Positions 1-5,894 of a stretch of DNA of 10,263 bases are shown here, piece by piece (the stretch's first letter is position 1; each line of letters begins with the position of its first letter). Origin of the DNA: CAYJHC01 sp964370035 (GTDB taxonomy: Bacteria > Bacillota > Clostridia > Peptostreptococcales > Anaerovoracaceae); the NCBI GenBank assembly GCA_964370035.1, contig CAYJGT010000058.1, positions 1 through 10,263 of the forward strand, read 5' to 3'. The notes beneath the pieces are model-generated. The model ran no database searches and was not told where the DNA came from. It saw only the letters and a list, made by a program, of their open reading frames with translations. A program made the translations under genes and the position numbers.

Positions 1-20
1 ATGAAATATTAAAATCGTTA

Positions 21-49
21 TTGACATTTTTTTAACGAAATGTTAAGAT
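21..49 (+). promoter_or_regulatory. Extended -10 promoter of the alcohol dehydrogenase gene
   Basis: A consensus -35 box TTGACA (21-26) is followed after 17 bp by TAAGAT (44-49), preceded by the extended -10 dinucleotide TG at 41-42. Transcription would begin near 56, leaving a leader of about 95 nt. A small dyad, TTAAC (32-36) and GTTAA (42-46), lies across the spacer and the -10. The boxes are seen directly; promoter activity is inferred. Confidence 0.75.
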
Positions 50-53
50 GTTA

Positions 54-71
54 TTGTTAAATGTTTGACAA
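54..71. promoter_or_regulatory. Rex (NADH/NAD+-sensing repressor) operator
   Basis: TTGTTAA-ATGT-TTGACAA matches the established Rex operator TTGTTAA-N4-TTAACAA at every defined base but one (G for A at 67). It covers the predicted transcription start of the alcohol dehydrogenase, so bound Rex would block initiation. Rex is known in clostridia to repress NADH-consuming fermentation genes and to be released when NADH is high. Position and target both fit; no Rex gene is in the window. Confidence 0.75.
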
Positions 72-149
72 TACAATTGTAACAACTCTGTTTATCAAAC
101 CATATTTTAAGAGTTGTGCATATCATTAAAGAAAGGATGGACAAATATT

Positions 150-1325
150 ATGTCAAGATTCACATTACCAAGAGATATTTATTATGGAAACGGAACTTTA
201 GAAGAACTAAAGAACCTTAATGGAAAGCGCGCAATCATCGTTGTTGGCGGTGGTTCAATGAAAAGATTTGGTTTTTTAGATAGAGCTGTAGCATACCTAA
301 AAGAAGCAGGTATGGAAGTAGAGCTATTCGAAAATGTAGAACCAGACCCTTCTGTAGAAACTGTAATGGCTGGAGCTGAAGCAATGAGAAAATTCCAACC
401 AGATTGGATTGTGTCAATGGGAGGGGGTTCTCCTATAGATGCTGCTAAAGCTATGTGGGCATTCTATGAGTATCCAGAAACTACTTTTGAAAGTCTATGT
501 ATTCCATTTAATTTCCCTACTTTGAGAACAAAGGCACGTTTTGTAGCTATTCCATCTACATCAGGTACTGCTACAGAAGTTACGGCATTTTCTGTAATTA
601 CAGACTACTCAAAAGGCGTAAAGTATCCTTTAGCTGATTTTAATATTACTCCAGATGTAGCTATAGTCGATGCTGAAATAGCTGAAACCATGCCACCAAC
701 ACTAGTTGCACATACTGGAATGGATGCTCTAACTCATGCTTTTGAAGCTTATGTTTCTACATTAAATTCAGATTTTACGGATCCATTAGCGTTAAAAGCT
801 ATTCAAATGGTATTTGACAATTTAGAAGCTTCTTATGCTGGCGACAAGGCTGCAAAAGAGAAAATGCACTACGCACAATGTCTAGCTGGAATGGCATTCT
901 CTAATGCCTTACTTGGAATAGTACACTCTATGGCACATAAGACAGGTGCTGTATTTTCAACAGGCCACATTCCTCACGGTTGTGCAAATGCTATGTATCT
1001 ACCATTTGTTATTCAGTATAATAAAAAGACTGCATTAGGAAGGTATGCTGAAATTGCAAAGCACATAGGAATTGCCGGAAATAGCGATGAAGAGTTAACA
1101 GCTACATTAATCAAAAAGATTGATGACTTAAATAAAAAACTAGCAATCCCTAGAACTATGCAAGAGTTTGGAATAAATGAAGAAGAGTTTTTAGAGAAGT
1201 TATCTACTTTCTCAGAGCTTGCAGTTGGTGATGCTTGTACAGGTTCAAACCCTAGACCAATTACTCCAGCAGAAATGGAAGAATTATTTAAAAATTGCTA
1301 CTACGGAACTCCGGTAACAATTTAA
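150..1325 (+). CDS. Iron-containing (group III) alcohol dehydrogenase, NAD(P)H-dependent
   Basis: A 391-residue cytoplasmic dehydrogenase that most likely reduces an aldehyde to an alcohol (ethanol/butanol type) and reoxidises NAD(P)H in fermentation. The N-terminal dinucleotide-binding domain has GGG at 33-35 and the GGGSPIDAAKAMW motif at 91-103. PSTSGTATEVT (135-145) follows. The helical metal domain carries the likely Fe ligands D192 and H196 (GMDALTHAFEAY), H259 (GIVHSMAH) and H276 (IPHGCANA), by analogy with FucO and the C-terminal half of AdhE. Length is normal for a free-standing enzyme. I chose the ATG at 150 because AAAGGA (132-137) lies 12 nt upstream and MSRFTLPRDIYYG is the usual family start; the in-frame TTG at 114 adds 12 atypical residues. 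It is monocistronic and apparently under Rex control. Exact substrate and cofactor (NADH or NADPH) cannot be decided here; 1,3-propanediol or butanol dehydrogenase are close alternatives. Confidence 0.93.
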   Translation: MSRFTLPRDIYYGNGTLEELKNLNGKRAIIVVGGGSMKRFGFLDRAVAYLKEAGMEVELFENVEPDPSVETVMAGAEAMRKFQPDWIVSMGGGSPIDAAKAMWAFYEYPETTFESLCIPFNFPTLRTKARFVAIPSTSGTATEVTAFSVITDYSKGVKYPLADFNITPDVAIVDAEIAETMPPTLVAHTGMDALTHAFEAYVSTLNSDFTDPLALKAIQMVFDNLEASYAGDKAAKEKMHYAQCLAGMAFSNALLGIVHSMAHKTGAVFSTGHIPHGCANAMYLPFVIQYNKKTALGRYAEIAKHIGIAGNSDEELTATLIKKIDDLNKKLAIPRTMQEFGINEEEFLEKLSTFSELAVGDACTGSNPRPITPAEMEELFKNCYYGTPVTI

Positions 1326-1329
1326 AAGC

Positions 1330-1422
1330 TTACGCAGCATTACAGTCAAGGAGAAGTTAGCCAGCTAAGGCCTTTCCCCCTCTCACACCGCTGCGTGCAG
1401 TTCTGTATAACGCTATTCAAGT
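1330..1422 (-). mobile_element. Probable relic of a group II intron 3' end (domains V-VI)
   Basis: Read on the - strand, this AT-poor patch contains TATACAGAACTGCACGC, then GGTGTGAGAGG, then an imperfect hairpin (GG..TTAGC-TGG-GCTAA..CC type, 1351-1380) ending in CTTCTCCTTGACT. From memory, this order resembles the domain V to domain VI end of bacterial group II introns, which commonly read GGTGTGAGAGG and close with a CTCCTACTC-like end. The domain V arms no longer pair well and there is no reverse transcriptase gene nearby, so it would be a dead remnant. It is distinctly more GC-rich than its surroundings. An unrelated intergenic repeat is possible. Confidence 0.4.
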
Positions 1423-1440
1423 TTTATCAAATATAAATTT

Positions 1441-1478
1441 AAAAAAGAGAGCTAATAATAATATTAGCCCTCTTTTTT
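1441..1478. terminator. Bidirectional terminator between adh and the MinD-like gene
   Basis: AAAAAAGAG (1441-1449) pairs with CTCTTTTTT (1470-1478), and GCTAATA (1451-1457) pairs with TATTAGC (1462-1468), around an ATAA loop with one A/C mismatch. A T run follows the stem on both strands, so it can end the + strand adh transcript and the - strand transcript of the MinD-like gene. Confidence 0.85.
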
Positions 1479-1599
1479 AACTTGCAGTCGTTATAAAAGT
1501 CTTTAATATAGCTATTATAGCTGTATCCTTAGAGATATTTCTCTTTTAATTGTCGCTAACACAGGTAAGTTAACTAAGCTGTACCTTAATACATAAAAA

Positions 1600-2316
1600 T
1601 TAAATCAATCTTTCTAGTATAGTTTCAAAGTTTTTAGAAATATAAGAATCTTTATTCAAGATTACTGGTTCTCCATAATTATTTGAAATAATTATATTTT
1701 CATCATATTGAATTATTCCTAGCAGCTCTGCTTTAAGCTTCTCAGATATTTCATTTAGTGTGGGAACTAATTTCTCATCAATAAGTTGCAAATGAACTTT
1801 ATTTAATGTAAAGAAAATGTTTTGATTTTTGATTTTTTTTATATAATCAATCATTATCTCTGTATCTCTTAAAGCAATAGCACTTGGCTCAAAAATTATA
1901 ATATTTATATCAGAAACTGAAGCCGCAAGTTCAACAGACCGCCCTTTTCCTGTTGAAGTATCAATTATAATATAATCAAAATATTTCTTAAGAATTTCTA
2001 TTAGATTAATAAAAGTATTTGAAGTAATTACTCTTTCATCATTAAAAGTAGGACCAGCAATCATGAAAAGATGATCAAATCTTTTATCTCTAACAAGAGC
2101 TTGCCTTAATCTACAAACACCATCTAAGACATCCTTAATATTAAAAACAACCTTGCTTTCTAAACCTAAATACATATCTAAGTTTTTTAGATTTAGGTCC
2201 AAATCAATGACTACAATTTTATTACCCTTATCTGCTAGGGCGGCTCCTAAATTAGAACAAAAAAAAGTCTTCCCTGCTCCTCCTGTGCCTGATGTTACTG
2301 TAATTACTTTTGACAT
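1600..2316 (-). CDS. MinD/ParA-family ATPase lacking the signature lysine
   Basis: A 238-residue P-loop protein of the SIMIBI class, closest in feel to MinD. The Walker A region is SGTGGAGKT (9-17), where MinD and ParA have SGKGGVGKT. K16 and T17 for phosphate and Mg2+ binding are kept, but the signature lysine at position 11 is threonine. MinD-like stretches follow: VVIDLDLNLKNLD (35-47, with D38 and D40), a DVLDG...QALV..KR segment, and IIIDTSTGKG as switch II near 116-125. MinD proteins usually run to about 265 residues and end in an amphipathic membrane-targeting helix; this one stops at 238 with ISKNFETILERLI, at best a weak equivalent. GAGG sits 6 nt before the ATG. No MinC, MinE, ParB or flagellar gene is adjacent, so its partner and process (division site, partition, flagellar number or other) are unknown. 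The two structured repeats lie in its presumed 5' leader. Confidence 0.85.
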   Translation of the reverse strand: MSKVITVTSGTGGAGKTFFCSNLGAALADKGNKIVVIDLDLNLKNLDMYLGLESKVVFNIKDVLDGVCRLRQALVRDKRFDHLFMIAGPTFNDERVITSNTFINLIEILKKYFDYIIIDTSTGKGRSVELAASVSDINIIIFEPSAIALRDTEIMIDYIKKIKNQNIFFTLNKVHLQLIDEKLVPTLNEISEKLKAELLGIIQYDENIIISNNYGEPVILNKDSYISKNFETILERLI

Positions 2317-2366
2317 TTTTTCCTCTTATATCTAATACCAATCTCAAAATAAACTTATTTATATTA

Positions 2367-2460
2367 GCTACCTGCCATTGCGAAGGTTACTGAGCAATAC
2401 TGGCAGAGCATACAATTCTATAAATAATCAACTTCAAGTTTACTAAAGATTATTTATATT
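2367..2460. repeat. Structured ~94-bp tandem element, copy 1
   Basis: First of two near-identical units that differ at about three positions. It holds two hairpins. Hairpin A is CTGCCATTGC (2372-2381) against GCAA (2394-2397) and TGGCAG (2401-2406) with a TAC bulge, extended by GCT/AGC at its base. Hairpin B is an 11-bp perfect stem TATAAATAATC (2419-2429) / GATTATTTATA (2448-2458), with AACTT-C-AAGTT nested in its loop. It is flanked by direct copies of TTATTTATATTAG (2355-2367, 2450-2462). I do not recognise the family; a miniature mobile element or a cis-acting RNA are both possible. Confidence 0.8.
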
Positions 2461-2480
2461 AGACTTAGTCTAATATAAAT
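2452..2480. repeat. Perfect 13-bp inverted repeat at the junction of the tandem units
   Basis: ATTTATATTAGAC (2452-2464) and GTCTAATATAAAT (2468-2480) are perfect reverse complements around TTA. The left arm overlaps hairpin B of copy 1, so the two structures would be mutually exclusive in RNA. It may be an operator, a recombination scar or a conformational switch. Confidence 0.85.
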
Positions 2481-2482
2481 TC

Positions 2483-2577
2483 GCTACCTGCCATTGCGAA
2501 GGTTTACTGAGCAATACTGGCAGAGCATACAATCCTATAAATAATCAATTTCAAGTTTACTAAAGATTATTTATATT
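2483..2577. repeat. Structured ~95-bp tandem element, copy 2
   Basis: Second copy, offset 116 bp from the first. Hairpin A arms are CTGCCATTGC (2488-2497) and GCAA (2511-2514) plus TGGCAG (2518-2523). Hairpin B arms are 2536-2546 and 2565-2575. Differences from copy 1 fall outside the main stems: an added T in the hairpin A loop, C for T at 2535, and T for C at 2549. The last change turns a C-G pair of the nested loop helix into a U-G pair in + strand RNA but into a mismatch in - strand RNA. Confidence 0.8.
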
Positions 2578-2599
2578 TTCTTTATACCTTCTTTTTCTA

Positions 2600-3280
2600 T
2601 TAATGAATTAATCCTTCACTCTTCATACTTACGAAGCTACCATCGCCTATTACTATATGGTCCAATACTTTAATGCCCATAATTGAACCAGCTTCAATTA
2701 GTCTATTGGTTACATTAATATCCTCTTGGCTTGGCTCTGGGTTTCCACTAGGGTGATTATGTACTAGAATAATTGCTGCAGCACTTCTTCTAACGGCCCA
2801 AACAAAGGTTTCTCTTGGATGTACAATGCTTGAAGCTATATCTCCAATGGAAATATTCTTCTCATCTATTATCTCTCCCTTACTATTTAAAAGTAAGATA
2901 TTAAAATGTTCTTTCTCGTAGTATCTCATTCTTTCCATAAAGAGATTCGATACATCCTCTGCTGAAGTAATGTAATTTCTATCTAGTTTAGGTGTAGTTG
3001 CAATTCTTCTACCTAGTTCTACTGCTGCCTTAATTTTACAAGCTTTTGCAATGCCTACCCCTTTAATTCTTGAAAAATCCTCAATAGTACAGTTTGCTAA
3101 AAAACTTAATCCACTTTTGTCCAACGATAACACTTCTTCCCCAATCTCAATTGCAGACTTTTCTCTAGTGCCAGTGTCAATAAATATAGCCATAAGTTCT
3201 GCATTAGATAAGGATTCAACACCTTTTTGTAAAATTTTTTCTCTTGGCCTTTCATTTTCCGGCAACTCTCTTAGTTTCAT
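2600..3280 (-). CDS. radC: RadC family protein (UPF0758, JAMM/MPN metalloprotease-like fold)
   Basis: A 226-residue protein of the RadC family, widespread in bacteria. The old DNA-repair role is doubtful and its biochemical function is not settled. The N-terminal part (1-90) is typical (LRELPENERPREK, then NAELMAIFIDTGT) and contains a helix-hairpin-helix-like IKGVGIAKACKIKAA at about 72-86. The C-terminal JAMM domain carries VHNHPSGNPEPSQED, giving zinc ligands H174, H176 and D187 of the H-x-H-x10-D motif, all intact. I start it at the ATG at 3280: GGAGG (3289-3293) lies 8 nt before it. The GTG at 3295 would give five extra residues, but that codon overlaps the Shine-Dalgarno itself. It is the last gene of the nrdR-cmk-DUF1015-radC run. 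Confidence 0.93.
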   Translation of the reverse strand: MKLRELPENERPREKILQKGVESLSNAELMAIFIDTGTREKSAIEIGEEVLSLDKSGLSFLANCTIEDFSRIKGVGIAKACKIKAAVELGRRIATTPKLDRNYITSAEDVSNLFMERMRYYEKEHFNILLLNSKGEIIDEKNISIGDIASSIVHPRETFVWAVRRSAAAIILVHNHPSGNPEPSQEDINVTNRLIEAGSIMGIKVLDHIVIGDGSFVSMKSEGLIH

Positions 3281-3335
3281 TGCATAGTCCTCCACTGTTT
3301 TCTCGGGGACTTATTAAAGGAAATTGTTTATAATG

Positions 3336-3355
3336 ACTTATTAAATTTAATAAGT
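3336..3355. repeat. Perfect 20-bp palindrome between radC and the DUF1015 gene
   Basis: ACTTATTAAATTTAATAAGT is a perfect palindrome. GACTTATTAAA, which overlaps its left half, also occurs at 3308-3318, 27 bp away. There is no T run after it, so it is a poor terminator; it could be an operator upstream of radC or a transcript-stabilising hairpin after the DUF1015 gene. Confidence 0.5.
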
Positions 3356-3376
3356 ACATGTTTATATGAAATCAAA

Positions 3377-4618
3377 TTACTTTAAGCTATGTATAAATAA
3401 ACCACTACCCATTTTTGGTTCGAACCAAGTTGACTTAGGTGGCATTATCATATCATTATCAGAAACACTAATAAGATCTTTGATATCTACTGCAAATGTT
3501 GAAAAAGCAATTTTCATATCTTTATTTACTCTGTCAATCAACCCATCTAAACCTCTAATGCCTCCAACAAAATCTATTCTCTTATCAGTTCTTGGGTCAG
3601 TAATGTTAAGAATTGGTTCTAATATATTATCTTGTAAAAGAGAAACATCTAATGAGTCTACAGGGTTATCTGGAATAATACTTTCATCAGCAATAAGTTC
3701 ATACCACTGAGCATCTAGAAGCATTCCGAAATGTCTTTTTTTATTAGGCTTATATGGCTCAGTAACTTCATTAACTGTAAATCCTGCAGCTTTTACTCTA
3801 TTAATAAATTCTAGCTTAGAAAGCCCGTTAGTGTCTTTAACCACTCTATTATAATCAAAAATCTTAAGATCACTATCTGGAAAAATTGCAGCCATAAAGA
3901 AGTTAAATCCTTCTGTACCAGTTGCCTGTCCTTCCATACTTTCTCTTCTTTCTTTGCACACATTATAAATTGAAGCTGTTCTGTGATGTCCATCTGCAAT
4001 ATATAAATCTTCCTTCATAAATAAAGAAGAAATTTCTTCAATAATTAAATCTTCATCTAATTTCCAAAGTGTATGGCTAACACCATCAGGTAACAAAATA
4101 TCATATAGAGGCATATTTTCGTCAGCAAATTTATTAATAATACCTTTTATCGCATTTTGATCCTTATATGTTAAAAAAATCGGCTCTGTTTGAGCATCAA
4201 CTACATCAAAGTGGTTTGTTCTATCAATTTCTTTCTCTACTCTAGTGAATTCATGTTTTTTTACAATATTGTTTGTGTAGTCATCAATTGATATACACGC
4301 AACAATACCTGTTTGAATGTTTCCGTTCATAACCTGACGATATACATAGTAACATTCTTTGTTTTCTTCAACAAATATACCTTTTTGCAAAAAATCTTCT
4401 AAATTCTCTTTTGCCTTTTCATATACCTCTGTACTATAAACATTTTCTACATCAGGTAAGTCAATTTCTGATCTAGAAATGTGTAAAAAAGAAAAAGGGT
4501 TTCCTTTTGCCATTTCCTTAGCTTCTTCTACATTCATTACATCATAGGGTAGAGCTATTATTCTTTCCGCCTTATCTTCGGTTGGTCTAATTGCTTTAAA
4601 AGGTCTAACTTTTGCCAT
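3377..4618 (-). CDS. DUF1015 family protein (possible serine kinase-like enzyme)
   Basis: A 413-residue soluble protein of the DUF1015 family. Family hallmarks are the N-terminal VRPFKAIRP and ALPYDVM (4-28), KHEFTR (121-126) running on to E145-PIFLTY, and the central ADGHHRTAS at 208-216. The DGHHR signature resembles the phosphotransfer motif of the ParB/Srx superfamily, which includes free-serine kinases such as SerK. From memory, clostridial homologues are often encoded beside serine biosynthesis genes and carry 'SpoOJ/ParB-like' annotations. A role as a small-molecule (serine) kinase is therefore an inference, not shown here. Length is normal. Its ATG lies inside cmk (14-bp overlap), with AAAGGAG about 9 nt upstream inside the cmk reading frame, so the two are translationally linked. 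No serA or serC is in the window. Confidence 0.85.
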   Translation of the reverse strand: MAKVRPFKAIRPTEDKAERIIALPYDVMNVEEAKEMAKGNPFSFLHISRSEIDLPDVENVYSTEVYEKAKENLEDFLQKGIFVEENKECYYVYRQVMNGNIQTGIVACISIDDYTNNIVKKHEFTRVEKEIDRTNHFDVVDAQTEPIFLTYKDQNAIKGIINKFADENMPLYDILLPDGVSHTLWKLDEDLIIEEISSLFMKEDLYIADGHHRTASIYNVCKERRESMEGQATGTEGFNFFMAAIFPDSDLKIFDYNRVVKDTNGLSKLEFINRVKAAGFTVNEVTEPYKPNKKRHFGMLLDAQWYELIADESIIPDNPVDSLDVSLLQDNILEPILNITDPRTDKRIDFVGGIRGLDGLIDRVNKDMKIAFSTFAVDIKDLISVSDNDMIMPPKSTWFEPKMGSGLFIHSLK

Positions 4619-5273
4619 TTTCTATTACTCCTTTAATCTTTGTAACTACTTCTTCTATTGTCATGCTTGTGGTATCCAGTTCAATTGCATCTTCTGCTTT
4701 TTTTAATGGGTTCAATTCTCTTGTCATATCATTATGGTCTCTAAGTTTAATCTCTTCAAGGACCTTATTAAAATCAACTTCTTGCCCTTTTTCTATTAGT
4801 TCTTTAAATCTTCTATTTGCTCTTTCTTCAATAGAAGCATTCATAAAAAATTTATATTCAGCATCTAACAGTACATTAGTCCCTATGTCTCTCCCATCCA
4901 TTATCATACTTTTAGTTTGCCCCATTTTTCTTTGAATATTTACAAGTTTTTCTCGTACTATATCAATAGCAGAAATCTCAGATGCAACCATGGAAATTTC
5001 TGGTGTTCTAATCAGAGTATCTACATTCTGCCCATCTAAATAAATTGATCCGCTTTTAAAGTCAATCGTAGTATTATTCAAAGTATTGCTTAATATGTTT
5101 TTGTTAAAAACATCAATGTTTTCATTCTTTATTTTTAACCCTATGGCTCTGTACATTGCTCCCGTATCAACATAGTCAATATTAAGTTCCTTTGCTAATA
5201 GCTTTGCAATAGTGCTTTTTCCAGAACCTCCTGGCCCATCAATAGCAATTCTCAATAATCCTTTTTCTATCAT
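4605..5273 (-). CDS. cmk: Cytidylate kinase
   Basis: A 222-residue NMP kinase that phosphorylates CMP and dCMP to CDP and dCDP with ATP in the cytoplasm, feeding CTP salvage and, through ribonucleotide reductase, dCTP. The P-loop is GPGGSGKST (13-21). DTGAMYR (36-42) is the CMP-binding segment, DGRDIGT (126-132) is the conserved base and phosphate contact, and the lid region has RDHNDMTRELNPL (178-190) followed by the A-x-DA element. Length is that of the short Gram-positive type. AAAGGA lies 6-7 nt before the ATG. It sits 83 bp downstream of nrdR and overlaps the DUF1015 start. In many Bacillota cmk is next to rpsA/ispH or plsC; that arrangement is absent here. Confidence 0.95.
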   Translation of the reverse strand: MIEKGLLRIAIDGPGGSGKSTIAKLLAKELNIDYVDTGAMYRAIGLKIKNENIDVFNKNILSNTLNNTTIDFKSGSIYLDGQNVDTLIRTPEISMVASEISAIDIVREKLVNIQRKMGQTKSMIMDGRDIGTNVLLDAEYKFFMNASIEERANRRFKELIEKGQEVDFNKVLEEIKLRDHNDMTRELNPLKKAEDAIELDTTSMTIEEVVTKIKGVIENGKS

Positions 5274-5316
5274 TCTATATCCTTTCTGACTTTAAAACTA
5301 TATATGTTAATATAAT

Positions 5317-5352
5317 ATAAGAACATAAGATATAACTACCTTATGCTCTTAT
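5317..5352 (-). other. Intergenic hairpin between nrdR and cmk
   Basis: On the - strand ATAAGAGCATAAG (5352-5340) pairs with CTTATGTTCTTAT (5329-5317) over 13 bp with one G-U pair; on the + strand that position is an A/C mismatch. Only ATTATATT follows, so it is a weak terminator or an RNA stability/attenuation element that may separate nrdR from cmk expression. Confidence 0.5.
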
Positions 5353-5356
5353 TTGA

Positions 5357-5812
5357 TCATTTTTTTCTAGATAAAGATTCAACTTCTGAAATAAAAGTGT
5401 TAACATCTGTAAATTGTCTATACACTGAAGCAAACCTAACATAAGCCACTTTGTCTAAATCTTGTAATTCATCCATTATTAGCTCACCTATAAAAGTGCT
5501 AGAGATTTCTTTTTCCATTGTGTTGTTGACACCTTTTTCAATCTTGTTTACGATTTCTTCAATTTGATTAAGGCTTATTGGGCGCTTCTCACAAGCTCTA
5601 ATTATGCCATTAGTAATCTTAGCCTTGTCAAAAGCTTCTCTACTACCATCTTTCTTTTCCACCATTACAATAATAGCTTCAACTTTTTCATATGTAGTAA
5701 ATCTTCTTTGACATTTTTCACATTCACGCCTTCTTCTAATACTACGACCATCCTCTGTAGCTCTCGAATCCAAAACTTTAGTTAGTTCATGTTCGCAATA
5801 TGGGCACCTCAT
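5357..5812 (-). CDS. nrdR: Transcriptional repressor NrdR
   Basis: A 151-residue repressor of ribonucleotide reductase genes. The zinc ribbon is complete, with C3-x2-C6 and C31-x2-C34, followed by the basic RRFTTYEKVE segment. The ATP-cone domain (about 46-136) begins VEKKDGSREAFDKAKI and senses ATP/dATP. Length is exactly typical. CAGGAGG sits just before the ATG. NrdR binds NrdR boxes in front of nrd operons; no such operon or box is in the window, so the targets lie elsewhere. A likely promoter with a dyad around its -10 precedes it, suggesting it can be transcribed independently of the upstream symporter gene. Confidence 0.96.
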   Translation of the reverse strand: MRCPYCEHELTKVLDSRATEDGRSIRRRRECEKCQRRFTTYEKVEAIIVMVEKKDGSREAFDKAKITNGIIRACEKRPISLNQIEEIVNKIEKGVNNTMEKEISSTFIGELIMDELQDLDKVAYVRFASVYRQFTDVNTFISEVESLSRKK

Positions 5813-5842
5813 ATTTTACCTCCTGTAAAACATTATGTAATA

Positions 5843-5871
5843 TAATTAGTTACCTTTATTATAACTAATTA
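5843..5871 (-). promoter_or_regulatory. Putative nrdR promoter with -10 inside a 10-bp dyad
   Basis: On the - strand a perfect TATAAT (5863-5858) has only a weak -35 (TTTAAA, 17 bp upstream). It is framed by TAATTAGTTA (5871-5862) and TAACTAATTA (5852-5843), perfect inverted arms around a 9-nt loop. The dyad could bind a regulator across the -10. It could also be a weak end hairpin for the symporter transcript, but no T run follows. Confidence 0.5.
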
Positions 5872-5894
5872 CAATAAGGTTTTAAAGTGTAAAA

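Noticed and set aside
65..93. Second TTGACA (65-70) as an alternative -35 for adh
   Set aside because: There is no acceptable -10 at 16-18 bp, and these bases are explained as the right half of the Rex operator.
114..149. TTG at 114 as the start of the alcohol dehydrogenase
   Set aside because: It adds 12 residues not typical of the family, and a good ribosome binding site lies in front of the ATG at 150.
1526..1550. Small hairpin AGAGA-TATT-TCTCT followed by TTTT as a second terminator
   Set aside because: The 5-bp AT-rich stem is too weak, and a much better terminator lies at 1441-1478.
2367..2577. CRISPR array or c-di-GMP riboswitch
   Set aside because: There are only two long units with no short unique spacers, and although GGCAGGTAGC on the - strand faintly recalls a GEMM aptamer, the other conserved GEMM positions are missing.
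3281..3295. GTG at 3295 as the radC start
   Set aside because: The GTG overlaps the GGAGG that serves the ATG at 3280, and the family N-terminus begins at that ATG.
3366..3710. + strand reading frame opposite the DUF1015 gene
   Set aside because: It is antisense to a well supported family gene with intact motifs and shows no recognisable protein features of its own.
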